Notes under the pieces: generated by a model | The model's input: the letters and a program-made list of their open reading frames with translations, nothing else | What the model was told of the DNA's origin: nothing | The model's database searches: none | Assembly (NCBI GenBank): GCA_963575745.1 | Contig: CAUYUJ010017924.1 | Coordinates: forward strand, 91,001-155,000 | DNA: 64,000 nt | Origin: Prorocentrum cordatum | Taxonomy: Eukaryota > Sar > Dinophyceae > Prorocentrales > Prorocentraceae | Direction: 5' to 3' | Part shown: one piece after another, positions 33,511-43,989 of the stretch | Layout of the letters: each line of letters opens with the position of its first letter | How positions within the stretch are numbered: position 1 is the first letter of the stretch | Position numbers and translations under genes: made by a program

Positions 33511-34840
33511 CAGCGGTGGGCTGGGATCCCCCTGGCTCGCCCTCGCGAGCCTGTGGTCGGCGTGGGCCGTCATGTGCCTTGCCCGTGCGTCTTGAGCTCC
33601 TTCTTCTTGGCCAGGCGGAGGTCGAACATGGTTTTTGCGAGCTGTTTCTTGGCGGCGGCGCTGTCCTCTTTGGTGGCTGCCTGAAAGAGCGCCAGGGTGA
33701 TGTCGTCGATGCCCTCGGCCATGCTCTTGCCGGTGTCGGTGCTGCCATTCGCGGCATTGCCTGCAGCATGGTCTTTGCAAGGGGCAGGCCCCAGCTTAGC
33801 TTGCACATCCGCGACGAGGTGCCCGAGGATCTTCTCCGCCCTCCCCACCTGGGCCTAGAGCGGCGGCGTGGGGGTGGTCCATGAGCACGTCGGTGATGGC
33901 CTGCTTGCACGCCTCCTCGGTGTGCGCGACCACCTGTCAGGGGCGGGGGCTGCTGCTGGAGTACCCCCTCCGAGCTCCGCTGCTGAGGCTGCCTTGTTGG
34001 CGGCGTCGCGCAGCTCTGCCCGCGTAGCCGTGATGTCCGCCTGGATCGCCTCCAGGGCCGCCTGGTGGTCCTCCTGAACCTGGACGAGCCTGGCGAGCTC
34101 CACCTTCGCGGCGTCGATCGCCACCTGGTGCTCGTCCGTCGCTTTGCCCATCTTGGCGAGGTTGGCCCGGAGGTTCGAGTGCCTGGAGGACAGCGACGTG
34201 ACCGCCTGATGCGGGGTCTTCGCCAGCTGCGCCCCCTTGCGCGGCGCGGCCAGCCGATCCTCCTGCAGCTTGGGGTACTCGTCCCCAAGCTTCTGGCGCC
34301 TGGCGATCGCGATGATCTCCACGAGCGCGGCGATCTGCGCCCGACGGTCAGGGTCCTCCGCGGCCCCCTCTGCCGTCGCGGCCTGGGAGGCCGGGGAGCG
34401 TGCGCCGTCCCCGAGGCCCTCGTCAGCACCTGCCAAGAAGGACGAGCGGAGGTCCGCGGGCATCCTCTTCATTCGCCGCCCGCGGCCCAGCCCTGCCCCG
34501 GCGCGCCGCGGCCCCCGCGGCCCTTGCCCGATGGGCTGGCGCCGCCTCCCTTGGGAGTGCCGCCTTCCTTGGGTGCGCCGCCCGCCAGCGCGTGCTGCTC
34601 CTTGACGCGGCGCAGCACCCTTGCGGGGGCCACCGCGCCGCACAGGCACGCGGTGCGCGCTGCCCAGTTGCCCGTGCGGTCGCAGTTCTTGCACGCCCAG
34701 TGCGGGGTGCGCGGCCCACGGCACACCGCTGGCAGCCCAGCCACCACGCCTGCTGCGAGGTGCGAGAAGGGCTTCAAACTGCCACACGGGCAGAGGGCGG
34801 CTCCCCTGAAACGGACTGTGGGGCACAAGTGCCCTGGCAC
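33510..34840 (-). pseudogene. LINE-1 ORF1: zinc finger and coiled-coil protein
   Basis: At 34699-34640 the translation HWACKNC, DRTGNWAARTACLC gives W-x-C-x2-C-x4-N-x6-C-x-C. This is close to a RanBP2-type zinc finger but has a shortened last knuckle. After a G/P/K-rich stretch comes a long helical, charged segment (EIIAIARRQKLGDEYPKLQE, LRANLAKMGKATDEHQ, KVELARLVQVQEDHQ, LEAIQADITATRAELRD), then IDDITLALFQAATKEDSAAA and KQLAKTMFDLRLAKKKELK. The likely role is RNA binding and multimerisation, by analogy with LINE ORF1 proteins. At least one frame change lies near 33850. Confidence 0.7.
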
Positions 34841-34888
34841 TGCCTCGGACTAGAGGTATCCACCTTGGATCCTGAGGAACCTTGCATG

Positions 34889-34908
34889 TTGAGCCAAAAT
34901 GGCAGCGG
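34889..34908 (-). other. Spliced-leader relic at the 5' end of LINE-1
   Basis: Read on the minus strand: CCGCTGCCATTTTGGCTCAA. The dinoflagellate spliced leader is CCGTAGCCATTTTGGCTCAA followed by G; 18 of 20 positions agree, including 15 in a row. An ATG follows at once (CAACATG). This indicates that the inserted copy came from a trans-spliced transcript. Confidence 0.85.
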
Positions 34909-35155
34909 AGTACAACCCGTCGGGACAACCATCGGGACAACCATCGGGACAATCCCAACCATCGGGACAACCGCCGGGACAACTGGGGCCACGCCCAGCG
35001 CACGGGGGGGGGGGGCGGCCCTGTTGGCAATAGATGGCCTCTACTAGGGATGGAACTCGCGCAGCTTCGCCTCGCCCGCACGCACGACACGAGCCGAAAC
35101 CGCAACCCATTTCCCGGTTGGTGGCGCTTCCGTTCTCACCCCCAACCTCCGATCA
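34909..35155 (+). repeat. ACCATCGGGACA minisatellite with unique tail, copy 2 (right of LINE-1)
   Basis: CGGGACAACCATCGGGACAA units, then CGCCCAGCGCACG, a G run, GGCAATAGATGGCCTCTACT, AGGGATGGAA, CTTCGCCTCGCCCG and TTTCCCGGTTGGTGG. Matches the tail at 27215-27385. Confidence 0.87.
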
Positions 35156-35575
35156 CATATTGTAATTGCGAATGTGTGTATATGTATGTGTGTGTGTGTG
35201 TGTTTCACGTGTTTGTGTTTCCATGCTCATGTGTATGATTGTATGTATGTCCGTACGTACGCATGTATGCATGCATGCATGTATGCTTGTATGTATGTAT
35301 GTAGGTATGTATGCACGCATACATGCATGTATGCATGTATGCATGTATGCATGTATGCATGTATGCATGTATGCATGTATGTATGTAGGTATGTATGTAT
35401 GTATGTATGTATGTACGTAGACAGGTCGGTAGGTGGGTAGGTTTTTGTTTCTGTATGTCAGCACGTCGGCATGCATGCATACATGCATATATATATGTGT
35501 GTATGTATGTATGTATGTATGTATGTATGTATGTATGTATGTATGTATGTATGTATATATATATATATATATGTG

Positions 35576-35610
<35 letters not shown>
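35155..35610 (+). repeat. ATGT/ATGC tetranucleotide array
   Basis: GTATGCATGTATGCATGTAT, then pure GTAT, then TATATA. Confidence 0.93.
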
Positions 35611-35611
<1 letters not shown>

Positions 35612-35964
35612 ATACGCTGGCCCACCGGGTCAGAGGCGTGCTAAGATCTCCGGTAACTGGTTAATAATATTCTACTTCGCGCGCGCGGGGCGGCCCCTGG
35701 GGGACTCCGGGCGAAGAGAACCCCGGCAAGGTCCCGGCAAGGTCCCGGCAGGTCCGGGTCGGAGATGCCGGACGGGGCAATTTTTCGACCCCCTCACGAG
35801 GATCGTGGCCTCCGAGGGGGGAGCCGCAATCGACTACCCCCCCCTCCCGCCCCAAGAGGCCCCCAGGAGCCCCCCAAGAGGCCCTGGGGGCCCCCAATAC
35901 GCCGCCAAGGAGCCCCAAGAGACTCCCCAGAGGGCTCCAGGGCCGGCGGGCGAAGCGATGAAAT

Positions 35965-36720
35965 AAATATGCATGTGTGTAGTCATGTATGTAGTTGCGT
36001 ATGCATGTATATGTATGTTTTCATGTATGCATCTCTCTATCTCTCTCTCTCTATATATATATATAGGATATATATATATACATATGCATGTACGTGCCTG
36101 TGTATGTATTCATGTATGTATGTATGCATGCACGCATGCATGCATGTATACCTGCATGCATGCATGCATGCATGCATGCATGCATGTCTGTCTTTCTTTA
36201 CGAATGTATGTGTGTGCATACGTGTGTACATGTGTACCTTCGTACGTATGTACGTACGCATGCATGCATGTATGCATGAATGCATGCATGTATGTATGTA
36301 TACATGGATGCATGCAGGTATGCATGTCTGTTTATATGTGTGTGTACATGAATATAGTTATGCATGCATGCATGCATGCAGGTATGTATGTATTCACGTA
36401 TGTATGAATGCATGCATGTATTCATGCATGCATGTAGGTATGAATGTATAATGGTACGTACTCGTGTCCGTGTGCATGGGTGTATGTGTGTATGTATGCA
36501 TTTACGTGTGTACGTATTAACGAACATACGTTTGTACGTATGCATGCATGCTTGTGTGTATGTATCTACGTACGTATGAATGCATGCCATGTATGTACGC
36601 ATATATGTACCTATGCATGCATGCATGTATGTCTGTATGTATGTATGTATGTTTGCCGGTGTGCCTGTTTCTATGCGTGTATGTTTGTATGCATGTCTGT
36701 AGATATGTATGTGACGCATC
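35965..36720 (+). repeat. ATGC/ATGT degenerate tetranucleotide array
   Basis: Interleaved ATGC, ATGT and ACGT tetramers. Open frames are Cys/Met/Tyr/Val artefacts on the plus strand and His/Thr artefacts on the minus. Confidence 0.93.
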
Positions 36721-37039
36721 TACATGTTTCAGAACGTGGGGTCGAGCTGTGTTACAATCTCATTGGGCGCGAGGCTGCAACGTGGCGCCGCGGTGCGGAT
36801 ATACGCTCTTCTTACTGTTCTTTTTTTCCTTCTTCTTGTCGCCAGCCTCGCCCCGCGACCTGCCCGCGATACGCCCCGCGATCCTCCCCCGACCCGCCCC
36901 TCGACCCACCCGCGACCTGAGCAAAGACACTGACATAATGACACCCTCGTGGCAGAGGACCCTAAACAGCTTCACACAGTCACGATGGGGGGCCTCGACG
37001 GGGGTCACGATGGGGGGCCACGGTAGGGGGCCGCGTCAT

Positions 37040-37180
37040 GGGGGGATCGAAATAGGGATAGGGGTAGGGATCGGGGTTTTGGGATAGGGGTATCTGGTTA
37101 GGGATATAGTTAGGACAGGGATCGGGAGAAAAGGGATAGGAATAGGAATCTGGATAGAGGCATATGGATAGGGATAGGGA
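37040..37180 (+). repeat. GGGATAGGG degenerate repeat
   Basis: ATAGGGATAGGGGTAGGGAT and variants. Confidence 0.8.
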
Positions 37181-37223
37181 CCCACACATGTATATATGTA
37201 TATATATGTATATGTATGTATGT

Positions 37224-37265
<42 letters not shown>

Positions 37266-37325
37266 CTATGCACATTTGTACATATATACACATGTATGTA
37301 TGTATGCATGTATATATATTTCTCA
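37180..37325 (+). repeat. TA/TATG dinucleotide-tetranucleotide tract
   Basis: ATATATATATATATATATGT and related sequence. Confidence 0.9.
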
Positions 37326-37344
37326 TCCAGATCTAGGGATCGGG

Positions 37345-37430
37345 AAAGACAATGAAAACAGGAGACACTAGGAGACAATAGGAGACAATAGGAGACAACA
37401 TGAGACAACGAGAGACAACGGGAAACAGCG
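37345..37430 (+). repeat. GGAGACAATA short tandem repeat
   Basis: AGGAGACAATAGGAGACAAT then GAGACAACGAGAGACAACGG; about seven 10-11 base units. Confidence 0.85.
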
Positions 37431-37540
37431 CCGCCTGACCGATTCCAGATCCGACAGCAGCCATTCAGCGTGGACCTTCGAGCGTGGCTCATGTTTTTTT
37501 CTTATTGTCGCGTCCAGAGCCGTGGGGGCCGTGGGCGCAG

Positions 37541-37628
37541 GCCACACAGGCGTCGTGTACGTGGCCACCGTCTCGCCGGACGGCTCCCTGTGCGCCTCCG
37601 GCGGCAAGGACGGCACTGCCATGCTGTG
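37541..37628 (+). CDS. RACK1: RACK1 exon E (fifth WD40 blade)
   Basis: Finishes the Gly codon and encodes [20 protein letters not shown] followed by GKDGTAML and two bases of the Trp codon. [25 protein letters not shown] is among the most conserved stretches of RACK1. The acceptor is GCAG|GC. The donor is GC at 37629-37630 (CTGTG|GCGCGC), splitting the TGG codon (phase 2), and joining to exon F restores [13 protein letters not shown]. The preceding intron of about 17.2 kb holds a whole LINE. Confidence 0.95.
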
Positions 37629-37769
37629 GCGCGCGGCTCGGAGATCCCGATCCTCAGCATCGGCAGCACCAGCAGCGGATTCAGCAGCTTGTCGGCATCG
37701 GATAGAAGACTACATGCAGTTCGGGAGCATATCATGGGAGCCTGGTATACTCTCTTAATTCCGCCTGCA

Positions 37770-37900
37770 GCGTCGATAAGCGTCGATTGGCGTTTTGTGG
37801 TCGATCAGATGGCGCGATCTAGCGTTGGTTTGCGTCGATTAGGGTCGATTCAGCGTCGATTAGCGTCGATTCAGCGTCGACTAGCGTCGATTCGCAAGAG
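37770..37900 (+). repeat. GCGTCGATTAG short tandem repeat
   Basis: TTAGCGTCGATTCAGCGTCG and similar, period about 11-16 bases. Confidence 0.8.
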
Positions 37901-37959
37901 CCGCCAAGGTGGTGTGGGAGGCTCCCACGAGTTGTCACCGAATGCTACAAGGCTCCCAT

Positions 37960-38140
37960 GCACGTAGCTGCTCGGGGATGCCTGCGCGGATTCCGCGGGT
38001 CGGGGTTGGAGTCCCCTCGGCGGCGCTTCGGGCGCCGCCCCCGTGCGCGCTCTCTGCGCGGCAGGGGTGGCGTGGCCCCGAGCCGACCCCGGAGATCGGA
38101 GGCGAACTTCCGAGAGCTCGTGTGCTCGTGCTGTTTTTTC
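37960..38140. repeat. GC palindrome related to foldback family 2
   Basis: CGGCGGCGCTTCGGGCGCCG core and GCGGATTCCGCG arms. A possible diverged copy of the family seen at 6432 and 52368. Confidence 0.45.
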
Positions 38141-38182
38141 TTTGCCCAGCCCTCCCTGGGCATGGGTCCTCGTTTCGAACAG

Positions 38183-38350
38183 AGCGCTGCTTCGGAGGAG
38201 GGACAGGTGCCCATACCTCCACCCTTCGCCCGCTTTCTCTCTTGGGCCTCCCGGGAGGCCCTCGGCGCCACCGCCGGGTTCGCTTCGAAATCCTGGTCCG
38301 ACCGCACCCTGAGAGAGGTCCGAGGAGTAGCGGTATCGGTAGTTTTGGGT
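38183..38350. mobile_element. Diverged relative of the element at 32011
   Basis: Shares TTCGCTTCGAAATCCTGGTC, CACCCTGAGAGAGGTCCG and a GTAGCGGTATCGGTAG right arm with the element nested in LINE-1. The left arm is degraded. Confidence 0.65.
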
Positions 38351-38445
38351 CTCCCGTTGCTAGCGCAACCTCCCAAACCTCCTCCGCCGCCTACCTCCTC
38401 CTGCACCTTTTTGTCGCGCCCTCCCGCCTCTTGGGCGTCCCCTTT

Positions 38446-38745
38446 GGGGCTGCGAGCTCCGCAACTGTCGCCCCATTTCGTGGGCTCCCGGGAGAAGGCA
38501 CGGCGGAGTGCAGGGCAGCACAGATCCGTTCGGGACCCCGCGGCTCCCTCAGGGGCTGCGAAGTGAAGTGCGCGACCGCCGCCACTCTTGTGGGCTCCTT
38601 GGGGGCACGGCGGAGGCGAGGGCAGCATAGAACCTTTTGAGACCTCGCGGCGCCCTCGGTGGCTGCGACCTGCGCAACTGTTGCCACTTTCATGGGCTCC
38701 TGGCAGGCACGGCGGAGGTGAGGGCCACGCAGATCGTGCAAATCT
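38446..38745 (+). repeat. Tandem repeat of about 100 bp, three units
   Basis: Each unit has GGCTGCGA-CTGCGCAACTG, GCCAC-TT-GTGGGCTCC, GGCACGGCGGAGG-GAGGGCA and a CAGATC/TAGAACC end. Confidence 0.8.
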
Positions 38746-38764
38746 TGCAGTGTTTTTTTTTGTG

Positions 38765-38890
38765 TGGGTCTTCATATCGAAGACGCCTACGGCGAATCAC
38801 CGCCGCCCCCTGCCTTTGTGGAAGCGCCTATGTGGCCGAACGTTGAGGCCAGACCTGCCAAGCCATCGGACCATGTGTTCCCCGAATCGG
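38765..38890 (+). repeat. Dispersed repeat ATCGAAGACGCCTACGGCGA, copy 1
   Basis: ATCGAAGACGCCTACGGCGA, ATCACCGCCGCC, CGCCTATGTGGCCGA, TATCGGACCATGTGTTCCCC-type blocks, ending GGGAACAC. Second copy at 43990-44120. Confidence 0.85.
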
Positions 38891-38929
38891 TTTGGAAAGC
38901 CTTCGGGGAACACGTGGGCGTCTTGATGG

Positions 38930-39680
38930 TCATCGTCGCCGTCTTGGAGGCCTCTTGGGCGATCTTTCGGCGATCTTTGGGGGCTCTTGGGCCGTCTCGG
39001 GCCGTCGGAAGGCCGAAAGAAGGGAAATGCCCAAATCCATCAAAAACCTTGGGAAAATCAGTGATTTTGGCATCTTTTGGCCTTCCTGGAGGCCCTCTTG
39101 GGGGCCTCTTGGGCCCTTTTGGGCCAGCTTCGAGCCAACTTCGGCCATCTTGGTGGGTTCCTGGCACGTCTGACGCCGTCGGGAGCCGTTTTGGGGGCCT
39201 TTCTGGGCCAACGGGGGACCCTCTTGGGGCGCTCCAGGGCCGTCTTGGAGGCCATCTTGGGCGTCTTGGAGGCCATCTTGGGCGTGTTGGAGGCCTCTTG
39301 GGCCGTCTTGGGGCCCTCTAGGGGCCATCTTGGAGGCCACTTGGGCCATCAGGGGGCTCTCTTGGGGGCCTCTTGGGCGATCTTGGGGGCTTCTTGGGCC
39401 GTCTTGAGCCGTCGGAGAGCCGAAAAGGCGCAAATGCCAAAATCCTTCAAAAACCAAGGGAAAATCAATGATTTTGGCCTCTTCGGACTCTCCTGGAGGA
39501 CCTCTTGGAGGCCTCTTGGGCCGTCTGGGAGGCCTCTGGGGGGCCTCTTGGGCCGTCTTGGGCCGTCTTGGACTCTCTTGGGCCGTCTTGGAGGCCGTCT
39601 TGGACCATCTCGGGCGCACTTGGAGGCCATCTTGGGCCATCTTCGCGATTTTTTGAGGATGTCCCGAGCGAAACGGCCGT
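38930..39680 (+). repeat. GGCCGTCTTGGGGGCC minisatellite with embedded 68-bp box
   Basis: Degenerate 10-24 base units (GGGCCGTCTTGG, GAGGCCTCTTGG, GGGGGCCTCTTGG). At 39008-39076 and 39411-39478 a longer box is embedded, of the form CGGARGCCGAAA, AAATGCC, TCAAAAACC, GGGAAAATCA and GATTTTGGC. Confidence 0.88.
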
Positions 39681-39685
39681 TTTTG

Positions 39686-39834
39686 GGCACGGTGGCGGGA
39701 CGGGCCGGAGCCCACTGGGGAGTTCTTTTGGAAAAAGAACCAAAACCAAAACCTGAAACGTCCAGCACGCCGTGCACCCCTGCAAGCAGGGGGCGGCGGA
39801 TCCAGCTGCCTGCGGCCTGTCCCGCCACCGTGCC
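39686..39834. mobile_element. MITE-like element with GGCACGGTGGCGGGAC TIRs
   Basis: GGCACGGTGGCGGGACGGGC at the left faces GCCTGTCCCGCCACCGTGCC at the right. Interior AAAGAACCAAAACCAAAACC. It is 149 bp and lies at the end of the GTCTTGG minisatellite. Confidence 0.85.
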
Positions 39835-39914
39835 AGCCCAGCATTCTGGGTGGCGACTGTTCGAGGGGGCACGGGAGGCCGACACGTGTGACACTTCGAG
39901 CCTCTTGGATTGGG

Positions 39915-40930
39915 CGAACCGTTGATGAGGATGATGAGGATGATGAGGATTATGGGGGTGGTAATGTGCTGACCATGCTGATGCTGCTGCTGATGATGCT
40001 GATGATGGTAAGAATGAGGATGATGATTATGAAGCTGTTGTCGATGATGCTGATGTTGGCGATGATGACAACGACGGCGGTGATGATGGTGGTGGTGGTG
40101 ATAGTGGTGATGCTGCTGTTGCTGACGATGCTGATGCTGCTGACGATGATGCTGCTGCTGATGCTGCTGCTGATGCTGATGATGATGCTGATGCTGATGA
40201 TGATGATGATGACGACACCGACGGATGCGATGGCGTGGATGATGAAGATCATAATGACGAGGATGAGGATGATGAGGTTGATGCTGATGATGATAATTAT
40301 GATGCTGATGATAGTGATGACTGTGATGGTCTTGATGATTCTGCTGATGCTGATGATCATGCTGCTGCTGATGCTGCTGATGATGGCGATGATGATGCTG
40401 ATGCGGGTGGTGGTTGTGGTGCCGATGACGATGCAGATGATGACGATGCTGATGATGCTGTTGCTGATGATGGTGCCGAGCCTGCTGCTGATGCTGGTGC
40501 TGATACTGATGCTGATGCTGGCGCTTATGTTGTTGCTGCTGGCGATGATGCTGCTGCTGCTGGTGATGACGATGATATTGATGCTGATGATTACGATGAT
40601 TATTACGTAGACGATAAGGATTGTAATAGTGATGCTGCTGCTACTGATGATCGATGGCGGCGATGCTGATGCTGTTTATGATGATGATGCTGCTGCGTAT
40701 GATGCTGTTGCTGCTGCTGATGATGATGATGCTGATGATGCTGCTGCTGATGATGATGATGATGATGTTGCTGATGCTGTTGATGTTGATGATGAGCTGC
40801 TGCCGCTGCTGCGGTCGCTGGTGGTGGTGGTGATGACGGATGATTCTGATATTGATGCTGATGCTGATGACGATGATGACGACGACGATGTTGATGTTGA
40901 TGTTGATGAGGATGATGATGATGATGATGC

Positions 40931-40983
<53 letters not shown>

Positions 40984-40984
40984 C

Positions 40985-41022
<38 letters not shown>

Positions 41023-41093
41023 TTGATGCTGCTGATGATTATGACGATGGTGATGATGCTGCTGATGAGGCTGCTGCTGCTGCTGATGATGCT

Positions 41094-41124
<31 letters not shown>

Positions 41125-41130
41125 ATGATG
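39915..41130 (+). repeat. GAT/GCT triplet megarepeat
   Basis: About 1.2 kb of GAT and GCT triplets with block structure; nearly pure GAT at 40915-41025. Very similar in kind to 1-960. Confidence 0.96.
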
Positions 41131-41139
41131 AATCTCGTT

Positions 41140-41640
41140 CGGGCCTTCTTGGGGCTGTCGTGGTCTCCTGTGAGGCAGTCTCGGGGCCACTTGGGGCCCT
41201 CTTGGGCCGTCTTGGGGCCCTTCTACGTAGGCTTGGAGCTCTCTTGGGCCGTCTTGGGGCCCTCTTGGCCGTATGGTGGGTGTCTGCGGGCCGTCGTGGG
41301 GCCGTCTTGGCGCTGTCTTGGGCCGTCGAAGGACCTTCTCAAGCCGTCTTGGGTCGCCTGAGAGGCCCTCTTGGGCCGTCTTGGGGCCGTCTTGGATGCC
41401 GCTTGGGCCATCGTGGAGTCCTCCTCTTGGGCCATCTTGAGCTGACGGCAGCCCGAACGTGCTAGAATGCGAACATAGTCAAGCACCCGAAGGGAATCAA
41501 CGATTTTGGCTTCTTCTGACCCTGTTTAAGGTCCTCCAGTGGCCATTTTGTGCCCTCTTGGAGGCATCTTGGGCCGGATAGAATCAACACCCGGCCGCCT
41601 TGGAGCCAATTTGGTCAGTTTTCAAGACATTCTGGGCCAT
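41140..41640 (+). repeat. GGCCGTCTTGG minisatellite
   Basis: Same unit family as 38930-39680, with a diverged copy of the embedded box at about 41453-41512 (GAACGTGCTAGAATGCGAAC to CAACGATTTTGGC). Confidence 0.85.
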
Positions 41641-41777
41641 CTCGGTGTCCTTGGTTGCCTGCACAGGCAGTCTTGTAAGCTCGGGACGTGTATCCATCGA
41701 TTTTAACAATGGATCGTTGTTTGGGAGGCCCTGCAGCGCTTGGGAACGGCGATTGAGAATGCGGGACGTGCACTATC

Positions 41778-42030
41778 CTCGAGCAGGTGCGCGTGGGATG
41801 AGGGGTCTAGGCGTTAGCAGCCATGCGGGAAGTGCAAAATCCTCGAGCGGGCGCGCATGGAATGAGGGTTCAGGCATTAGCTGCCATGCGGATCGTGTGC
41901 CATTCTCGAGCGGGCATGCGTGGAAGGTGGGTTCAGGCACAAGCCGCCGTGCGGGAAGCGCGCCATCCTCGAGCTTGCGCGAGGGAAGAGGCCTCGGAAG
42001 AGGAGGGGCCATGCATGCAACAGCCTGCTG
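41778..42030 (+). repeat. 63-64 bp tandem repeat, four units
   Basis: CTCGAGC starts units at 41778, 41842, 41905 and 41968. Each continues GGGCGCGCATGGAATG, GGTTCAGGC, AGC-GCCATGCGG. Confidence 0.88.
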
Positions 42031-42373
42031 GTAGGGGGGGGAGGGCGGACCCTCACTAGATGGTAAAGCACCCTGCCAGGCAGCCCTTGGCATTCTTCCG
42101 CGTCTCAGCGTGCCACGGGGCACGGTGGCGCGGATACATAGCCGCCTCGCGTGGAGACGGGCTTGTGCACGCCTCGGGTCATTGTGTCGTTCCCAGTCAT
42201 CCTGTGGTTGTGGGCCTTCGATTTGAAGAGACAGCCCCCCCGAGTTTCGCCCACTTGCTCACTCACTCATCACTCTTCCCCCCTCTTCCCTCTGCCCTCC
42301 GCATGTCCGCTTCGGCACACCCCGTACACGTCTCGTAGCCCCATAGCTCCAACGAGACCAGATAAGCTGGGTC

Positions 42374-42965
42374 CGCATACCTGGTCCACGCGATCTCGGC
42401 GCATTCCTCACACGTTTCGTGGCCCTATGGGAAACCCCGCCTACGCCGCCAGTGCCAGAGCCCGCATGCCTGGTCCACGCCAGTTCGGTGCACCCCTGAC
42501 TCGTTTCGTGATGCTAGAGAGAGCTCCACCTTAAGCCACAGTGGCTTGGCCCACATGCCTGGTCGACACCGTTTCGGCGCACTCTTCATACGTTTCTTGG
42601 CTCCATAGGGAGTTCCACCTACGGCCCACTGGCTGGGCCCGGATGTCTGGTCCACGCCATTTCGGCGCACCTCGCACACGTTTCATGGTTTCATCGGGCA
42701 TTCACCTGCGGCCCCAGTGCCAGGGCCCGCATGCCTGATTCACACCATGTCGGCACACCCTCCACACGTTTCGTGTCCCCATCGGAAATTTCGCCGAAGC
42801 CGCCAGTGCCCTGGCGCGCATGCCTGGTTCACGCCATTTCGGAGCACCTCTGGCACGTTTGGTGCTTCCATAGGGCGCTCCACCGGAGGCCTCAATGCTA
42901 GGGCCTGCATGCCTGGTCCACACCATTTTGGCACACTCCTCACACGATCCGTCGGCCCCGTCACA
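42374..42965 (+). repeat. 88-89 bp tandem repeat, seven units
   Basis: CGCATGCCTGGTCCACGCCA marks units near 42374, 42463, 42550, 42641, 42730, 42818 and 42906. Each also has TTTCGGCGCAC and CACACGTTTCGTG. Confidence 0.9.
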
Positions 42966-43191
42966 CGCTGCTCCCCAGGGCCGCATCGACAGATGCGCAG
43001 ACCAGCCGTAACGGGTTACATCCAGATAGGGTTCAACACAGAAGGGCCCACCCACAGGGATGCGCAAATTACTGTTAAGGCTCCGCTCGCTGGAATGATG
43101 TTCCATGTGCAGTAGCTCTGCCATCCGGAGCCATTTCAGTTTGGCTCGAGCAATTTTGGGAACATCCTAGCTAGTCAGCGAGCAAATTGGC

Positions 43192-43785
43192 TTGCCTCGT
43201 TACCCCGCCCGCGTTCTGCTCCAGCACTATCCCCGCAGGCTTTGCTCTCCCATGGCGGTGCCAGCGGTCGACGAATCTTGGCGCCAAGATTGGATACTGG
43301 CGCGCGAGGCGCCTCGGTGCAAAGTTGCATTTCAGCGCTACTTGCCATCGACGTTCGGCGTAAAGGTGCACGGGCCAATGTTCTCTCGCGAGGTTGGCGT
43401 CAGGGCTCGCGCACCACATCCCGAGGACCTGGGCGGCTTGGAGCTCGAGGCGGGGGCATCCGCGGAGGAGTTTGGTCGGCCTGGAGCGCGGACGGGGGCA
43501 GCCACTGGTCCTGACAGTGCTCGTGCACATGCGCCGAGGGCAGGCCTGGATATGTCCAAGACCCTGCAAGGCGCGGTCGGGACAGCGGTGTTGGCTTTGC
43601 GCCGGAAGCTCATCGGCGAGTCTTCCGCTCAGAAGTGCTATGAAATCATGGAGATCACGCCGGTTGCGCCGGCCTCGCCACCACGGGCCGTTTTCAGATT
43701 CAGACGGCGGTCACAAGTCGATGGACGCGCGCAGCAAGGAGGCCAGATGCGCAAGAGAGCCAGTCCAGCCAAGACTGACGGGTGA
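43192..43785 (+). CDS. Unrecognised open frame of 197 codons
   Basis: Begins at a non-ATG codon in the open frame; the first ATG is about 20 codons in. Composition is ordinary rather than repeat-like (SWRQDWILAREAPRCKVAFQ, YLPSTFGVKVHGPMFSREVG, LQGAVGTAVLALRRKLIGES, AQKCYEIMEITPVAP). No domain is recognised. Upstream at about 43124-43150 is CCGGAGCCATTTCAG followed by TTTGGCTCGAG, resembling a spliced leader with a short insertion. It could be a retroposed gene piece or a chance open frame in GC-rich DNA. Confidence 0.25.
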   Translation: MPRYPARVLLQHYPRRLCSPMAVPAVDESWRQDWILAREAPRCKVAFQRYLPSTFGVKVHGPMFSREVGVRARAPHPEDLGGLELEAGASAEEFGRPGARTGAATGPDSARAHAPRAGLDMSKTLQGAVGTAVLALRRKLIGESSAQKCYEIMEITPVAPASPPRAVFRFRRRSQVDGRAQQGGQMRKRASPAKTDG

Positions 43786-43989
43786 GCGCGATGAGATGTA
43801 CAGGCGGTATGCCAAGCCGCAGTGTAGGGCTGATATCCGCAAGGGCGTCGCCCCCTGCCGCCGGACCCCTCTCTATCATGATGGGATCTGTCAGAGTCGC
43901 GTCGGTGCGTCTCGGCGCTGCCTTGGCGCATCTGGGAACATTACGCGGGGGCAGATAGGAACCATCAGCGCATACTGCGACGTTGGCGT

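Larger units (their letters stand above)
28439..34908 (-). mobile_element. LINE-1: antisense APE-type non-LTR retrotransposon
   Basis: A nearly full-length LINE of about 6.5 kb on the minus strand. In its own 5' to 3' order it has a spliced-leader relic (34908-34889), a zinc-finger and coiled-coil ORF1, an AP-endonuclease, a linker interrupted by a foldback element (32011-32182), reverse transcriptase, and a C-terminal RNase H-like tail. It sits inside an ACCATCGGGACA minisatellite, with repeat units directly at both ends. Frame shifts separate the domains as read here, so this copy is probably inactive, although some shifts could be sequencing errors. No poly-A tail is evident at the 3' (left) end. 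Confidence 0.88.
20323..37540 (+). other. RACK1 intron D (about 17.2 kb, GC-AG)
   Basis: Starts GCGGGG and ends GGGCGCAG. Contains tetranucleotide arrays, a degenerate retroelement-like segment, composite repeats and the complete antisense LINE-1. 35610-35960 is GC-rich (CCCCAAGAGGCCCCCAGG) and otherwise unremarkable; 36720-37040 shows nothing recognisable. Confidence 0.85.

Noticed and set aside
35155-36720. Cys/Met/Tyr-rich and His/Thr-rich peptides
   Set aside because: Pure ATGT/ATGC tetranucleotide translations.
38930-39680. Open frames rich in GPSW, LGASW or RPKTAQ
   Set aside because: They follow the GGCCGTCTTGG minisatellite in every frame, and the peptides track DNA repeat units.
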